Part shown: piece by piece, positions 7,752 through 18,252 of the stretch
Layout of the letters: the number at the start of each line of letters is the position of its first letter
How positions within the stretch are numbered: position 1 is the stretch's first letter
Assembly: GCF_002879615.1 (NCBI RefSeq)
Contig: NZ_PNRF01000037.1
Span: 1 to 64,000, forward strand
DNA: 64,000 bases
Source of the DNA: Billgrantia endophytica
GTDB taxonomy: Bacteria; Pseudomonadota; Gammaproteobacteria; Pseudomonadales; Halomonadaceae
Direction of reading: 5' to 3'
Position numbers and translations under genes: made by a program
Notes under the pieces: model-generated
What the model was told of the DNA's origin: nothing
Database searches by the model: none
The model's input: the letters and a program-made list of their open reading frames with translations, nothing else

Positions 7752-10037
7752 ATGAGAATCGCCTGCCTGGGCGGAGGCCCCGCCGGCCTCTACTTCGCCA
7801 TCAGCATGAAGCTGCACGACCCGTCCCACGAGATCGTGGTGGTCGAACGCAACCGCGCCGACGATACCTTCGGCTGGGGGGTGGTGCTGTCGGACGAGAC
7901 CCTGGACAACCTGGCACGCAACGACGCCGTGAGCGCCGAGCGCATTCGCGAGCACTTCGCCTATTGGGACGACATCGCGGTGATCCATGACGGCACCAAG
8001 ACGGTCTCCACCGGCCACGGCTTCTGCGGCATCGGCCGTCAACGGCTTCTGATCCTGCTGCAGGAGCGCGCCCGGGAGCTCGGCATCGAGCTGCGCTTCG
8101 AAACCGATATCGCCACCGAGGCCATCGACGGCTTCCGCCGCGAGTTCGATCTGGTGCTGGCGGCCGACGGGCTCAACTCGCGGACGCGCCAGGCCTTTGC
8201 CGAGGCGTTCAAGCCGGACATCGACGTGCGTGACTGCAAGTTCGTCTGGCTGGGCACCCGCCAGACCTTCAACGACGCCTTCACCTTCCTCTTCGAGAAG
8301 ACCGAGCACGGCTGGGTGTGGGCCCACGCCTACCAGTTCGACAAGGAGACCGCGACGTTCATCGTCGAATGCAGCGAGGCCACCTGGCGGGCCTTCGGCT
8401 TCGGCGAGATGAGCCAGCGGGAGTCGATTGCCGTCTGCGAGCGGATCTTCGCCCGCCACCTGGGCGGTCATTCGCTGATGACCAACGCCCACCATATCCG
8501 CGGTTCCGCCTGGATCAACTTTCCGCGGGTGCTGTGCGAGCGCTGGAGCTTCGAGAACGTGGTGCTGATGGGCGATGCCGCGGCCACCGCGCACTTCTCC
8601 ATCGGTTCCGGTACCAAGCTGGCACTGGAGAGCGCCATCGCCCTGGCCGATTACCTGCATAGCGAGCCCGACATGGCCGCCGCCTTCGCCCGCTACGAGG
8701 AGGAGCGGCGCACCGAGGTGCTGCGCCTGCAGTCGGCGGCACGCAACTCCACCGAGTGGTTCGAGCAGGTGGAACGCTATCTGGACCTCGACCCGGTGCA
8801 GTTCAATTACTCGCTGTTGACCCGTTCCCAGCGCATCAGCCACGAGAACCTGCGCCTGCGCGACCCCGAGTGGCTGGGCAGCGCCGAGCGCTGGTTCCAG
8901 CGGCAGGCGGGTGTCCCGGACAGTGACCGCGCGCCCATGTTCGCCCCGTTCAGGTTACGCGACATGACCCTGGCCAACCGCATCGTGGTCTCCCCCATGG
9001 CCCAGTACAGGGCCGTGGACGGCTGCCCCACCGACTGGCACTTCGTGCACTACGCCGAGCGGGCCAAGGGCGGTGCCGGTCTGGTCCATGTCGAGATGAC
9101 CTGCGTCAGCCCCGAGGGCCGCATCACGCCAGGGTGCCCGGGCTTCTACGCCCCTGAACACGAGGCCGCCTGGCGGCGCCTGTGCGACTTCGTGCACGCC
9201 GAAACCCCGGCGAAGCTGTGCGCCCAGATCGGTCATTCCGGCCCCAAGGGCTCGACCCAGCTGGGCTGGCGGGAGATGGACGCGCCGCTGCCGGAAAACA
9301 ACTGGCCGCTGCTGGCCGCATCGGCAGTGCCCTGGTCGGAGCGCAACCAGGTGCCGAAGGCGATGGATCGCGGCGACATGGACCGGGTGCGCGACGAGTT
9401 CGTCGAGGCCGCCAGGATGGCGGATCGCGCCGGCTTCGACATGGTCGAGGTCCACGCCGCCCACGGTTATCTGCTGTCGTCCTTCATTACCCCGCTGACC
9501 AATCATCGCGATGACGAGTACGGCGGCTCGCTGGAGAACCGCCTGCGCTACCCGCTGGAGGTGATCCGCGCGGTGCGCGCGGCCTGGCCCGCCCACAAGC
9601 CGCTCTCGGTACGCATTTCGGCCAGCGACTGGGTGGAAGGGGAAGGCGTGACTCCGGACGAGGCGGTGGCGATCGCCCGCCTGCTGCAGGCCGCCGACGT
9701 GGACATCGTCGACGTTTCCGCCGGCCAGACATCGACCCGTGCCCGGCCGGTCTATGGCCGTATGTTCCAGACGCCCTTCTCCGACCGCATCCGCAACGAA
9801 ACCGGCATGGCGACCATGGCGGTGGGCAACATCTACCAGGCCGATCATGTCAACTCGATCCTGATGGCGGGTCGTGCCGACCTGGTATGCCTGGCACGCC
9901 CGCACCTGGCCGACCCCTACTGGACGCTGCACGCCGCGGCCGGGCTGGGCGACAGCCAGTGCGACTGGCCGCTGCCCTACGGCCCCGGCCGCGACCAGCT
10001 CCAGCGCCTGGCCGAACGCGGCGAAGGGTGGGTGTAG
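7752..10037 (+). CDS. 2-Aminobenzoyl-CoA-type monooxygenase/reductase fusion
   Basis: Two flavoenzymes in one 761-residue chain. Residues 1 to about 385 form a class A FAD monooxygenase (GGGPAGLY nucleotide motif near residue 7; [17 protein letters not shown] motif near 275). From about 393 an Old Yellow Enzyme-type reductase follows ([52 protein letters not shown]). This fusion is the hallmark of 2-aminobenzoyl-CoA monooxygenase/reductase, known from Azoarcus evansii, which hydroxylates and then hydrogenates the CoA-bound ring. The monooxygenase half also resembles salicylyl-CoA 5-hydroxylase, so salicylate is the main alternative. It is the first gene of the operon, and SDR translation follows at once. 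Confidence 0.85.
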   Translation: MRIACLGGGPAGLYFAISMKLHDPSHEIVVVERNRADDTFGWGVVLSDETLDNLARNDAVSAERIREHFAYWDDIAVIHDGTKTVSTGHGFCGIGRQRLLILLQERARELGIELRFETDIATEAIDGFRREFDLVLAADGLNSRTRQAFAEAFKPDIDVRDCKFVWLGTRQTFNDAFTFLFEKTEHGWVWAHAYQFDKETATFIVECSEATWRAFGFGEMSQRESIAVCERIFARHLGGHSLMTNAHHIRGSAWINFPRVLCERWSFENVVLMGDAAATAHFSIGSGTKLALESAIALADYLHSEPDMAAAFARYEEERRTEVLRLQSAARNSTEWFEQVERYLDLDPVQFNYSLLTRSQRISHENLRLRDPEWLGSAERWFQRQAGVPDSDRAPMFAPFRLRDMTLANRIVVSPMAQYRAVDGCPTDWHFVHYAERAKGGAGLVHVEMTCVSPEGRITPGCPGFYAPEHEAAWRRLCDFVHAETPAKLCAQIGHSGPKGSTQLGWREMDAPLPENNWPLLAASAVPWSERNQVPKAMDRGDMDRVRDEFVEAARMADRAGFDMVEVHAAHGYLLSSFITPLTNHRDDEYGGSLENRLRYPLEVIRAVRAAWPAHKPLSVRISASDWVEGEGVTPDEAVAIARLLQAADVDIVDVSAGQTSTRARPVYGRMFQTPFSDRIRNETGMATMAVGNIYQADHVNSILMAGRADLVCLARPHLADPYWTLHAAAGLGDSQCDWPLPYGPGRDQLQRLAERGEGWV

Positions 10038-10038
10038 C

Positions 10039-10782
10039 ATGGACGACCTGAACGCCAAGCAAGTGGTCATCACCGGCGGTGGCAGTGGCATCGGCGCCGA
10101 CATGGCGCTGGCCTTCGCCGGGGCGGGCGCCGAGGTGACCATCACCGGACGCCGCGCCGCGCCGCTCGAGGCCATGGCCGCCCGCCATGCGAACCTCCAC
10201 GCCGCCGTGGTGGACGTCACCGACGAAGCGGCCATGGCGGCTCTGTTCGAGCGCCTCGGCGAGGTGGACATCGTCATCGCCAATGCCGGGGCGGCCGAGA
10301 GCGCGCCCCTGGTCCGTACCGGGCTCGACCAGTGGCAGCGCATGCTGGACGTGAACCTCACCGGGGCGTTCCTGACCCTGCGCGAAGGGCTCAGGCACCT
10401 GGCCGACGGCGGCCGCCTGATCGCCGTGGCTTCCACCGCGGGCCTCAAGGGTTATGCCTACGTGGCCCCCTACTGCGCCGCCAAGCACGGCGTGGTCGGC
10501 CTGGTTCGCGCCCTGGCCCAGGAGACCGTCGGGCGCGACATCACCGTCAACGCCCTGTGCCCCGGCTTCACCGACACCCCCCTGCTCGAGGCAAGCGTCG
10601 AGACCATCGTGGCCAGAACCGGCCAGTCGGCAGAGCGGGCGCGCGCCCATTTCCAGTCCACCAACCCCGGCGGCCGCCTGATCCAGCCGGCCGAGGTCAC
10701 CGCCACCGCGCTGTGGCTGTGCGGGCCGCACAGCGGCGCCATCAACGGCCAGGCGATCTCGATTTCAGGAGGCGAGACATGA
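10039..10782 (+). CDS. SDR family NAD(P)-dependent oxidoreductase
   Basis: Classical short-chain dehydrogenase of 247 residues. It has TGGGSGIG at residues 11-18 for cofactor binding, NAG at the end of beta-4, catalytic Ser in VASTAG, and YCAAK providing Tyr and Lys. The position 1 nt after the monooxygenase/reductase suggests it oxidises or reduces a hydroxy or keto group on the dearomatised ring or on a beta-oxidation intermediate. The ATG at 10039 is chosen because it gives a normal SDR N-terminus directly after the preceding stop codon; longer in-frame starts would run through the upstream gene. It overlaps the MarR gene by ATGA. Confidence 0.88.
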   Translation: MDDLNAKQVVITGGGSGIGADMALAFAGAGAEVTITGRRAAPLEAMAARHANLHAAVVDVTDEAAMAALFERLGEVDIVIANAGAAESAPLVRTGLDQWQRMLDVNLTGAFLTLREGLRHLADGGRLIAVASTAGLKGYAYVAPYCAAKHGVVGLVRALAQETVGRDITVNALCPGFTDTPLLEASVETIVARTGQSAERARAHFQSTNPGGRLIQPAEVTATALWLCGPHSGAINGQAISISGGET

Positions 10783-11246
10783 CGGCCCCGTTTGCGCAAC
10801 AGGAAGCCTTGAGCAAGGAGCGCCTGCGCCTGTGGCTGCGCATGCTGCGGGTGACCCGCCAGGTGGAGGCGGCACTGCGCGAACGACTGCGCGTCGAGTA
10901 CGACTCCACCCTGCCCCGCTTTGACGTCATGTCCGCCCTGCAGCGCGCCCCGGACGGCCTGAAGATGAACGAGCTGTCGCGCTCGCTGCGGGTGTCCAAC
11001 GGCAACGTCACCGGCATCGTCGACCGGCTGGTGGAAGACGGCAGCGTCGAGCGAATCGCCATCGAGGGCGACCGCCGCGCCACCCGGGTACGCCTGACAC
11101 CGGCCGGCCGTGACGCGTTCACCACCATGGCGGTGGCGCATGAGGGTTGGGTCAACGCCCTGCTCGACGGCGTTACCGAAGAGGATGCCCACCATATCGG
11201 CGAGCTGCTGCACCGCTTGCCAGCCGAGACGGGAGAACGACAATGA
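10779..11246 (+). CDS. MarR family transcriptional regulator
   Basis: Winged-helix regulator of 155 residues. The DNA-recognition region reads [30 protein letters not shown], with the wing at [16 protein letters not shown], both diagnostic of MarR. Members of this family commonly repress aromatic-catabolism operons and release DNA on binding an aryl-CoA or free aromatic ligand. It is encoded inside the operon, overlapping its neighbours by 4 nt on both sides (ATGA), with AGGAGG just upstream. It probably autoregulates the whole cluster through the dyads before the first gene. Ligand unknown. Confidence 0.9.
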   Translation: MTAPFAQQEALSKERLRLWLRMLRVTRQVEAALRERLRVEYDSTLPRFDVMSALQRAPDGLKMNELSRSLRVSNGNVTGIVDRLVEDGSVERIAIEGDRRATRVRLTPAGRDAFTTMAVAHEGWVNALLDGVTEEDAHHIGELLHRLPAETGERQ

Positions 11247-12052
11247 AACTGGCCGACCTGACGCCGCGACACTTTCTCTGGCGCATGGAGGGAGATGTCG
11301 CCGTCATCCAGTTGAACCGCCCCGAGCGCAAGAACCCGCTCACCTTCGACAGCTACGCGGAGCTGCGCGACACCTTCCGCGACCTGGTCTATGCCGAGGA
11401 CGTGAAAGCGGTGGTGTTCGCCGCCAACGGCGATGACTTCTGCTCCGGCGGCGACGTGCACGAGATCATCGCCCCGCTGGTCGATAGCGACATGAAGGAG
11501 CTGCTGGCCTTCACCCGCATGACCGGTGACCTGGTCAAGGCGATGATCCACTGCGGAAGGCCGGTGATCGCCGCCGTGGACGGTATCTGTGTCGGCGCCG
11601 GCGCGATCATTGCCATGGCCTCGGATATCCGCTTCGCCACTCCCCGGGCCAGCACCGCCTTCCTGTTCACCCGGGTGGGGCTCGCCGGCTGCGACATGGG
11701 GGCCTGCGCCATGCTGCCCCGTATCATCGGCCAGGGCCGCGCCGCTGACCTGCTCTACAGCGGCCGCAGCATGAGCGCCGAGGAGGGCCACCAGTGGGGC
11801 TTCTACAATCGCCTCGTCGAGCCGGAAGCGCTGGAGGCCGAGGCGCTGGCCTATGCCACCCGACTGGCCAAGGGCCCGACTTTCGCCCACGGCATCACCA
11901 AGACCCAGCTCAACCAGGAGTGGTCGATGAGCCTGGAACAGGCCATCGAATCCGAGGCCCAGGCCCAGGCGATCTGCATGCAGACCCGCGACTTCGAGCG
12001 CGCCTATCGCGCCTTCGCCGCCAGACAGAAGCCGGTCTTCGGGGGGGATTGA
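11243..12052 (+). CDS. Enoyl-CoA hydratase/isomerase (crotonase) family protein
   Basis: Crotonase-fold enzyme of 269 residues, expected to hydrate or open a ring-derived enoyl-CoA. The oxyanion-hole segments are visible: [11 protein letters not shown] near residue 70 and [19 protein letters not shown] near 115. In the segment that normally carries the second catalytic Glu, this protein reads [14 protein letters not shown], with Asp in the Glu region. That is typical of crotonases acting on substrates other than simple fatty enoyl-CoAs. Tightly packed in the operon (ATGA overlap with marR, TGATG with the dehydrogenase). The exact step in the pathway is inference. Confidence 0.87.
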   Translation: MKLADLTPRHFLWRMEGDVAVIQLNRPERKNPLTFDSYAELRDTFRDLVYAEDVKAVVFAANGDDFCSGGDVHEIIAPLVDSDMKELLAFTRMTGDLVKAMIHCGRPVIAAVDGICVGAGAIIAMASDIRFATPRASTAFLFTRVGLAGCDMGACAMLPRIIGQGRAADLLYSGRSMSAEEGHQWGFYNRLVEPEALEAEALAYATRLAKGPTFAHGITKTQLNQEWSMSLEQAIESEAQAQAICMQTRDFERAYRAFAARQKPVFGGD

Positions 12053-13224
12053 TGAGCGACACGAGCTTTCTGAACTGGCCCTTCTTCGAGCCGCGCCATC
12101 GCGAGCTGGCCGAACGGCTGGAGCGCTGGTGCCAGGCCGAGCTGCCGCGGGACCACGCCGACGTCGATGCCACTTGCATTCGCCTGGTGCGCGATCTCGG
12201 CCAGGCCGGTTTTCTCGATGGCACCGCCGGCGACGCCATCGACGTGCGCAGCCTGTGCCTGATCCGCGAGACGCTGGCCCGCCACGACGGCCTGGCGGAT
12301 TTCGCCTTCGCCATGCAGGGGCTGGGCACCGGCGCCATCAGCCTGTTCGGCTCGCCGGCACAGCGCGAATGGCTGGAGAAGACCCGTCGCGGCGAGGCCC
12401 TTTCCGCCTTCGCCCTTTCCGAACCCCGTTCCGGCTCCGACGTGGCCCAGCTCGACACCACGGCCGAGCTCGACGGAGACACGTATCGCCTCGACGGCGA
12501 GAAGACATGGATTTCCAACGGCGGCATCGCCGATCTCTACACGGTCTTCGCCCGCACCGGCGAAGGGCCCGGTGCCAAGGGGCTCTCGGCGTTCCTGGTA
12601 CCGGCCGACACGCCGGGGCTCGAGATTTGCGAGCGGCTGGAGACGATCTCGCCGCACCCCCTGGCACGGCTCGGCTTCAATGACATGCGGCTGCCGAGGA
12701 GTGCGGTGATCGGCCAGCCCGGCCAGGGCTTTCGCATCGCCATGTCGGTGCTCGACGTCTTCCGTTCCACCGTGGGCGCCGCCGCCCTGGGCTTCGCCCG
12801 CCGGGCACTGGACGAGTCGCTTGCGCGCGCCCGTGGCCGCGAGCTGTTCGGCGCCCAACTGGCCGACCTGCAGATGGTCCAGGGACACCTGGCCGACATG
12901 GCGCTGGACGTGGATGCTTCCGCGCTGCTGGTCTACCGCGCCGCCTGGACCAAGGACCAGGGCGCCGAACGCGTCACCCGCGAGGCGGCCATGGCCAAAC
13001 TGTTCGCCACCGACCGCGCCCAGCGGGTCATCGACAAGGCGGTGCAGCTTCACGGCGGCGACGGTGTGCGCAAGGGGCATATCGTCGAGAGTCTCTATCG
13101 CGAGATTCGCGCCCTGCGCATCTACGAGGGCGCTTCCGACGTACAGAAAGTCATCATTGCCCGCAGCTGCTTGGCACAACAGGACACCGCCCGAGACGAA
13201 CAAAACGATAAGGGGAAGCGCTGA
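12052..13224 (+). CDS. Acyl-CoA dehydrogenase family protein
   Basis: FAD-dependent acyl-CoA dehydrogenase of 390 residues with the standard three-domain plan: an N-terminal helical domain, a central beta domain ([13 protein letters not shown] and KTWISNGG signatures), and a C-terminal helical domain with [12 protein letters not shown] and [17 protein letters not shown]. The Glu in IYEG is at the position of the catalytic base in several family members. It should introduce a double bond into a cyclohexanecarboxyl-CoA or chain intermediate after ring reduction. Last gene of the first tight gene block; a palindromic repeat begins directly after its stop codon. Confidence 0.9.
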   Translation: MSDTSFLNWPFFEPRHRELAERLERWCQAELPRDHADVDATCIRLVRDLGQAGFLDGTAGDAIDVRSLCLIRETLARHDGLADFAFAMQGLGTGAISLFGSPAQREWLEKTRRGEALSAFALSEPRSGSDVAQLDTTAELDGDTYRLDGEKTWISNGGIADLYTVFARTGEGPGAKGLSAFLVPADTPGLEICERLETISPHPLARLGFNDMRLPRSAVIGQPGQGFRIAMSVLDVFRSTVGAAALGFARRALDESLARARGRELFGAQLADLQMVQGHLADMALDVDASALLVYRAAWTKDQGAERVTREAAMAKLFATDRAQRVIDKAVQLHGGDGVRKGHIVESLYREIRALRIYEGASDVQKVIIARSCLAQQDTARDEQNDKGKR

Positions 13225-13352
13225 ACAAATCGGCGAGCGAGATGAAGCGCAAGGCGCACGGAGCACAGGAGCCGGAGCCTATGGGGTTATAGGTGAGGAT
13301 TCCGACGCTTCGGCACCGCGCAACGCAGCGATTCGCTCGCGCAGGCATTTGT
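13225..13352. repeat. MITE-like palindromic element inside the operon
   Basis: A 128-bp element with imperfect inverted ends: ACAAAT-N2-GCGAGCGA on the left and TCGCTCGC-N6-ATTTGT on the right. It lies immediately after the acyl-CoA dehydrogenase stop and contains no sensible coding frame. The interior (GCGCAAGGCGCACGGAGCAC...) resembles mobile palindromic repeats that I recall as common between halomonad genes. Only one copy is visible here. It separates two otherwise compact gene blocks by about 220 bases, so the ligase may also have its own transcription start. Confidence 0.65.
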
Positions 13353-13443
13353 GCAGTGTTTCCCAAGACACGCCAGACACCGTATCCCCCTGTCGACGCC
13401 CCAGGGCGCCGAACAACAAAAACACGATGTACGGAGAATGGTC

Positions 13444-15084
13444 ATGAACACACCATCGGCCCATGGCGACAGCTTCGCTCGGGACAACCTGCCCCCCGGG
13501 GCGCGGTTTCCCGACCTGTTGCTTGCGGGCTTCGACTACCCCGAGCGGCTCAATGCCGCCGTGGCGCTCTGCGACCGGCAGGTCGAACAGGGCCACGGCG
13601 ACCGTGTCGCCCTGATCGGCAACGGCCGGCAACGCACCTACTGTGAGTTGGCCGGATGGACCAATCGCCTGGCCCACGCCCTGGTCGAGGACCTGGGCGT
13701 GCGACCGGGCAATCGGGTGCTGATCCGCTCGGCCAACAACCCGGCCATGGTGGCCTGCTGGCTGGCCGCCACCAAGGCCGGCGCCGTGGTGGTCAACACC
13801 ATGCCAATGCTGCGCGCCGGCGAGTTGGGCCAGATCGTCGACAAGGCCGAGGTGTCGCTGGCCCTGTGCGACTCGCGCCTGCTCGAGGAACTCGAGGCCT
13901 GCGCCTCGAACAGTGCATTCCTTCAGCGGGTCGTCGCCTTCGACGGCACCGCCAACCACGACGCCGAGCTCGATCGCCTGGCGCTGGACAAGGCCGACGA
14001 CTTCGCTGCCGTGGATACCGCCGCCGACGACGTGGCACTGCTGGGCTTCACATCCGGCACCACCGGTGAGCCCAAGGCCACCATGCACTACCATCGCGAC
14101 CTGCTGATCATCGCCGATGGCTATGCCAGGGAGGTGCTGCAGGTGACGCCGGACGATGTCTTCGTCGGCTCGCCGCCGCTGGCCTTCACCTTCGGCCTGG
14201 GGGGCCTTGCGATCTTCCCGCTGCGCTTCGGCGCCACGGCGGTGCTGCTGGAACGCGCCTCGCCCCCCAACATGCTGGAGATCATCCGGGAGCATCGCGC
14301 CACGGTGGTCTTCACCGCCCCCACCGCCTACCGCACCATGCTCGCCTCCCTGGAGAGCGGGCGCGAACTGGAGAGCCTGCGGGTGGCGGTATCGGCCGGC
14401 GAGACATTGCCCCCGCCGATCTATCACGACTGGATCCAGCGCACCGGCACTCCCATCCTGGATGGAATCGGCGCCACCGAGATGCTGCACATCTTCCTCT
14501 CCAACCGACTGGACGACCACCGCCCCGGCTGTACCGGCCTGCCGGTGGCAGGCTACGAGGCCCGCATCGTCGATGCCGGCATGCGTGAGCTGCCCCGAGG
14601 CGAGGTCGGCCGCCTGGCGGTGAGGGGTCCCACCGGCTGCCGCTATCTGGCCGACTCACGCCAGCGTGACTATGTCCGCGATGGCTGGAACATTACCGGG
14701 GATGCCTTCTATCAGGATGCCGAGGGCTATTTTCATTTTGCCGCTCGCAACGACGATATGATCGTATCCGCCGGCTACAATATCGCCGGTCCCGAAGTCG
14801 AGGCCGCGCTGCTGGCCAACGAGATGGTGCGGGAGTGCGCGGTGATCGGTGCACCGAATGGCGAGCGTGGGCAGATCGTCGAAGCCTTCGTGGTACTGTC
14901 TCCCGAGATCGAACCGGACGAGGGCTGTGTCCAGCGTCTGCAGGATTTCGTCAAGCAGACCATCGCGCCTTACAAGTATCCCCGTTCGATCCGTTTCGTC
15001 GAGACGTTGCCGAAGACGGCTACCGGAAAGATTCAGCGCTTCCAGTTGCGTCAGGCGCACTATCCCGACAACCCGGTGCCATGA
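13444..15084 (+). CDS. Aryl-CoA ligase (2-aminobenzoate- or benzoate-CoA ligase type)
   Basis: ATP-dependent acid-CoA ligase of the ANL superfamily, 546 residues. The phosphate-binding loop reads FTSGTTGEPKATMHYH near residue 205. Further family motifs are DGIGATEMLHIF, the hinge region FAARNDDMIVSAGYN and the catalytic lysine loop PKTATGKIQRF near the C-terminus. The GATEM...H motif and overall sequence place it with benzoate/2-aminobenzoate-CoA ligases. It would make the CoA thioester used by the monooxygenase/reductase. Two in-frame ATGs are close; 13444 is chosen because GGAGA is 6 nt upstream, whereas it abuts the earlier one (13438). Confidence 0.87.
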   Translation: MNTPSAHGDSFARDNLPPGARFPDLLLAGFDYPERLNAAVALCDRQVEQGHGDRVALIGNGRQRTYCELAGWTNRLAHALVEDLGVRPGNRVLIRSANNPAMVACWLAATKAGAVVVNTMPMLRAGELGQIVDKAEVSLALCDSRLLEELEACASNSAFLQRVVAFDGTANHDAELDRLALDKADDFAAVDTAADDVALLGFTSGTTGEPKATMHYHRDLLIIADGYAREVLQVTPDDVFVGSPPLAFTFGLGGLAIFPLRFGATAVLLERASPPNMLEIIREHRATVVFTAPTAYRTMLASLESGRELESLRVAVSAGETLPPPIYHDWIQRTGTPILDGIGATEMLHIFLSNRLDDHRPGCTGLPVAGYEARIVDAGMRELPRGEVGRLAVRGPTGCRYLADSRQRDYVRDGWNITGDAFYQDAEGYFHFAARNDDMIVSAGYNIAGPEVEAALLANEMVRECAVIGAPNGERGQIVEAFVVLSPEIEPDEGCVQRLQDFVKQTIAPYKYPRSIRFVETLPKTATGKIQRFQLRQAHYPDNPVP

Positions 15085-15134
15085 CGGCGCTCCGCAACAT
15101 CCACAATACCAACAACGCAGAGAGGGTAACCCCC

Positions 15135-16277
15135 ATGAAGACATTCGCAAGCGTCGGCCTCGGCCTGCTGCTCTCCTCCAGCCTGATGGCGGCCCATGCC
15201 GACGAGGTGAAGATCGGCATGATCACCACCCTGTCCGGCGGCGGCTCCCATCTCGGCGTGGATGTTCGCGATGGTTTCAGGCTGGCCATCGAGCAGGCCG
15301 GCCGCGATGACATCGAACTGCTGGTACAGGACGACGCCAATCGTCCCGATCTGGCCAGAAGCCTCTCCAACGAGTTCATGCAGCGCGACAACGTCGATAT
15401 CCTCACCGGCCTGATCTGGTCCAATCTGGCCATGGCGGTGGTGCCCGCCGCCGTGCGCCAGGGCACCTTCTACATCTCGCCCAACGCCGGCCCCTCCGAC
15501 CTGGCCGGGCGCATGTGCCACGAGAACTATTTCAACGTCGCCTACCAGAACGACAACCTGCACGGCGCGATGGGCGCCTACATGCGCGAGCAGGGCTACG
15601 AGCGGCCGATCCTGCTGGCCCCCAACTACCCCGCCGGCACCGATGCCCTGGCCGGTTTCAAGCACCTTTACGAGGGCGAGGTGGTCGACGAGATCTACAC
15701 CCAGATGGGCCAGACCGACTACGCCGCCGAGATCACCCAGATCCGCGCCAGCAATGCCGACAGCCTGTTCTTCTTCCTGCCCGGCGGCATGGGTATCTCC
15801 TTCATGAACCAGTGGGACAATTCCGGCGTCGATCTGCCGGTGTTCGGCGCGGCCTTCTCCTTCGACGAAACCATCATCAAGGCGGTGGGCAGCGCGGCGA
15901 TCGGTGCCATGAACACGTCGCTGTGGGCCTACGACCTCGACAACGAGGCCAACCACAGGTTCGTCAGTGGCTTCCAGGAGGCCTACGACCGGATGCCGAC
16001 CCTCTATGCCGCTCAGGGCTATGACACGGCCTTGCTGATTTTCAGCGCCCTGGACAAGGCGCACCCGAGTGACCAGGATGCCTTCCGCGAGGCATTGCGC
16101 GAGGCCGACTTCGACTCGGTGCGTGGCAAGTTCCGCTTCGGCCCCAATCACCATCCCATCCAGGACATCCATGTCCGCGAGGTGGTCGAGGGTGACGACG
16201 GCCAGCCCACCAACCGCCTGGTCGGCCTGGCCGTCGAGGACATCCAGGACGTCTACGCCGTCGACTGCCAGATGTAA
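15135..16277 (+). CDS. ABC transporter substrate-binding protein (branched-chain/aromatic type)
   Basis: Periplasmic ligand-binding protein of 380 residues. It has a Sec signal peptide (about residues 1-22, cleavage after AHA) followed by the type I periplasmic-binding fold start VKIGMITTLSGGGSHLGVDVRDGFRLAIEQ, as in LivK-like proteins. Clustering with an aryl-CoA ligase and a ring-attacking enzyme indicates the ligand is the aromatic acid degraded here, not leucine. It is the first of five consecutive importer genes, so the transporter is complete. The ligand assignment is contextual. Confidence 0.9.
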   Translation: MKTFASVGLGLLLSSSLMAAHADEVKIGMITTLSGGGSHLGVDVRDGFRLAIEQAGRDDIELLVQDDANRPDLARSLSNEFMQRDNVDILTGLIWSNLAMAVVPAAVRQGTFYISPNAGPSDLAGRMCHENYFNVAYQNDNLHGAMGAYMREQGYERPILLAPNYPAGTDALAGFKHLYEGEVVDEIYTQMGQTDYAAEITQIRASNADSLFFFLPGGMGISFMNQWDNSGVDLPVFGAAFSFDETIIKAVGSAAIGAMNTSLWAYDLDNEANHRFVSGFQEAYDRMPTLYAAQGYDTALLIFSALDKAHPSDQDAFREALREADFDSVRGKFRFGPNHHPIQDIHVREVVEGDDGQPTNRLVGLAVEDIQDVYAVDCQM

Positions 16278-16295
16278 AACATAAGGAAGCTTGCC

Positions 16296-17216
16296 GTGTC
16301 CGTTACCTTGTTTATCGAGCAGCTCATCAACGGCCTGCAGTTGGGCACCATGCTGTTCCTGATGGCCAGCGGGCTGACGCTGGTATTCGGCGTGATGGGG
16401 CTGATCAACCTGGCCCACGGCTCCTTCTACATGGTCGGCGCTTATGCCACTGCCCTGGCCACCGCCGCCACCGGCTCCTTCTTCACCGGCCTGGTGGCCG
16501 GTGTACTGGTTGCCGCCGCGGTGGGTGCGCTGGTCGAGCTGATCGTCATCCGACGTCTCTACCACCGTCCCCATCTCGATCAGGTCCTGGCCACCTTCGC
16601 GCTGATCCTGATCTTCTCCGAGGGCACTCGCTGGCTGTTCGGCTCCTCGCCGCTGTGGCTCAGCCCACCACAGTCCCTGACGGGCTTCGTCACCCTGCCC
16701 GGCGGCGCCCGCTATCCGCTCTACCGGCTGGTGATCATCGGTGTGGGCATCGCCGTGGCCATCGGTCTCTACCTGCTGATCTCGCGCACCCGGCTGGGCA
16801 TGCGTATCCGCGCCGGCGAGAGCGACCGCGAGATGATCGGCGCGCTGGGCGTCAACATCGCCCGCCTCTATACCCTGGTGTTCGCCATGGGAGCGGCGCT
16901 GGCCGGCCTGGCCGGGGCGATGGTCGGCGCCCTGCAGTCGGTGCAGGTGGGCATGGGGGAGCCGGTATTGATCCTGGCCTTCGTGGTCATCGTCATCGGC
17001 GGCATCGGCTCGATCAAGGGCGCCCTGTTCGGCGCCGTCCTGGTCGGTGTCGTGGACACCCTGGGACGCGTCTTCCTGCCGGCCCTGTTCCGCAATTTCA
17101 TGAGTCCCTCCGAAGCCGCCGGGGTGGGGGCCGCGCTGGCCGCCATGCTGATCTACATTCTCATGGCCGTCATTCTCGCGTTCAAGCCGAAGGGGTTGTT
17201 TGCCGCCAATGGATAA
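16296..17216 (+). CDS. ABC transporter permease, LivH-like
   Basis: Inner-membrane permease of 306 residues with about eight hydrophobic helices. Family signatures are NGLQLGTMLFLMASGLTLVFGVMGLINLAHGSFYMVGAY at the N-terminus, given here as NGLQLG...INLAHGSFYM, and VIVIGGIGSIKGALFGA near residue 235. It starts with GTG, preceded by AAGGAAG at a normal distance. It pairs with the next gene to form the membrane channel of the aromatic-acid importer; the 3' end overlaps that gene by 8 nt. Confidence 0.9.
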   Translation: MSVTLFIEQLINGLQLGTMLFLMASGLTLVFGVMGLINLAHGSFYMVGAYATALATAATGSFFTGLVAGVLVAAAVGALVELIVIRRLYHRPHLDQVLATFALILIFSEGTRWLFGSSPLWLSPPQSLTGFVTLPGGARYPLYRLVIIGVGIAVAIGLYLLISRTRLGMRIRAGESDREMIGALGVNIARLYTLVFAMGAALAGLAGAMVGALQSVQVGMGEPVLILAFVVIVIGGIGSIKGALFGAVLVGVVDTLGRVFLPALFRNFMSPSEAAGVGAALAAMLIYILMAVILAFKPKGLFAANG

Positions 17217-18252
17217 ACTCAAGACAGGTATCATCGCGCCTCCCGGCCTGCCGGCGATGCCGGCCAGGTGGTTCGATCGCAAGGGCCTGGTTCAGATCGG
17301 CCTGCTGGCCCTGCTGCTGCTGGCGCCACTCGCCGCCTATCTGCTGGGCCATATCTACTATATCAACCTGGCCTCGCGCATTACCGTGATCGCCATGGCC
17401 GCCGTGGGGCTCAACCTGGCGATCGGCTATGGCGGCATGGTGAGTTTCGGCCATGCCGCCTACTTCGGCCTGGGTGGCTACGTGGCCGGCATCAGCGCCT
17501 ATCACGCCTTCGATTTCACGCCGTTCATGAGCTGGCCGGTCGCCATCCCGGGCAGCGACAGCATGCTGGTGATCTGGCTGGCCGCCATTCTGCTTTGCGG
17601 CCTGCTGGCGCTGGCCATCGGCGCCATCTCGCTGCGCACCACGGGGGTCTACTTCATCATGATCACCCTGGCCTTCGCGCAGATGATGTACTACTTCGCC
17701 AACTCCTGGCCCTCCTATGGCGGCGAGGATGGCCTGCCGATCTATCTGCGCAATACGCTGCCCCTGGTCGATACCAACCAGCCCCTGGTCTTCTTCCTGA
17801 TCTGCTTCGCCGGGCTGTTGCTGTCGATGGCGATCACCTCGCGACTGATGAAGTCGCGCTTCGGTGCGGCCCTGACCATGGCGCGACTCAACGATACGCG
17901 CCTGGCGACCGCCGGGATTTCCCCCTACCCCATTCGACTGATGGCCTTCGTCATCTCGGCCATGATCACGGGCCTGGCCGGCGCGCTGTATGCCGACCTC
18001 AACGGCTTCATCAGCCCCACCATGCTCAGCTGGCACTTTTCGGGGGAGCTGATGGTAATCGTCATCCTTGGTGGGGTTGGCCGACTCTATGGCCCGCTGG
18101 CCGGAGCCATCCTGTTCGTGATGATGGAGACGCTGCTGGGTGGGCTGACCGAATACTGGAAGCTGTTCCTCGGCCTGATGCTGCTGTGCGTGGTGCTGTT
18201 CGCCAAGCATGGGGTGATGGGGTGGCTGGCCGGGAGAGAGCGTAATGAGTGA
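17209..18252 (+). CDS. ABC transporter permease, LivM-like
   Basis: Second permease subunit, 347 residues, with the LivM signatures VGLNLAIGYGGMVSFGHAAYF near residue 65 (shown in part: NLAIGYGGMVSFGHAA) and VILGGVGRLYGPLAGA near 285. About ten hydrophobic helices. ATG 17209 is preferred over the in-frame TTG at 17200. It overlaps the preceding permease by 8 nt and the following ATPase gene by 8 nt, indicating coupled translation. Confidence 0.9.
   Translation: MDKLKTGIIAPPGLPAMPARWFDRKGLVQIGLLALLLLAPLAAYLLGHIYYINLASRITVIAMAAVGLNLAIGYGGMVSFGHAAYFGLGGYVAGISAYHAFDFTPFMSWPVAIPGSDSMLVIWLAAILLCGLLALAIGAISLRTTGVYFIMITLAFAQMMYYFANSWPSYGGEDGLPIYLRNTLPLVDTNQPLVFFLICFAGLLLSMAITSRLMKSRFGAALTMARLNDTRLATAGISPYPIRLMAFVISAMITGLAGALYADLNGFISPTMLSWHFSGELMVIVILGGVGRLYGPLAGAILFVMMETLLGGLTEYWKLFLGLMLLCVVLFAKHGVMGWLAGRERNE

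Noticed and set aside
7752..10037. Salicylyl-CoA 5-hydroxylase as the sole annotation
   Set aside because: The monooxygenase half fits, but the fused Old Yellow Enzyme domain is a feature of 2-aminobenzoyl-CoA monooxygenase/reductase. Salicylate remains the second choice.
15060..17282. A 740-codon minus-strand frame opposite the ABC importer genes
   Set aside because: Low-complexity, His/Gln/Gly-rich translation; the plus strand encodes well-supported transporter subunits here.
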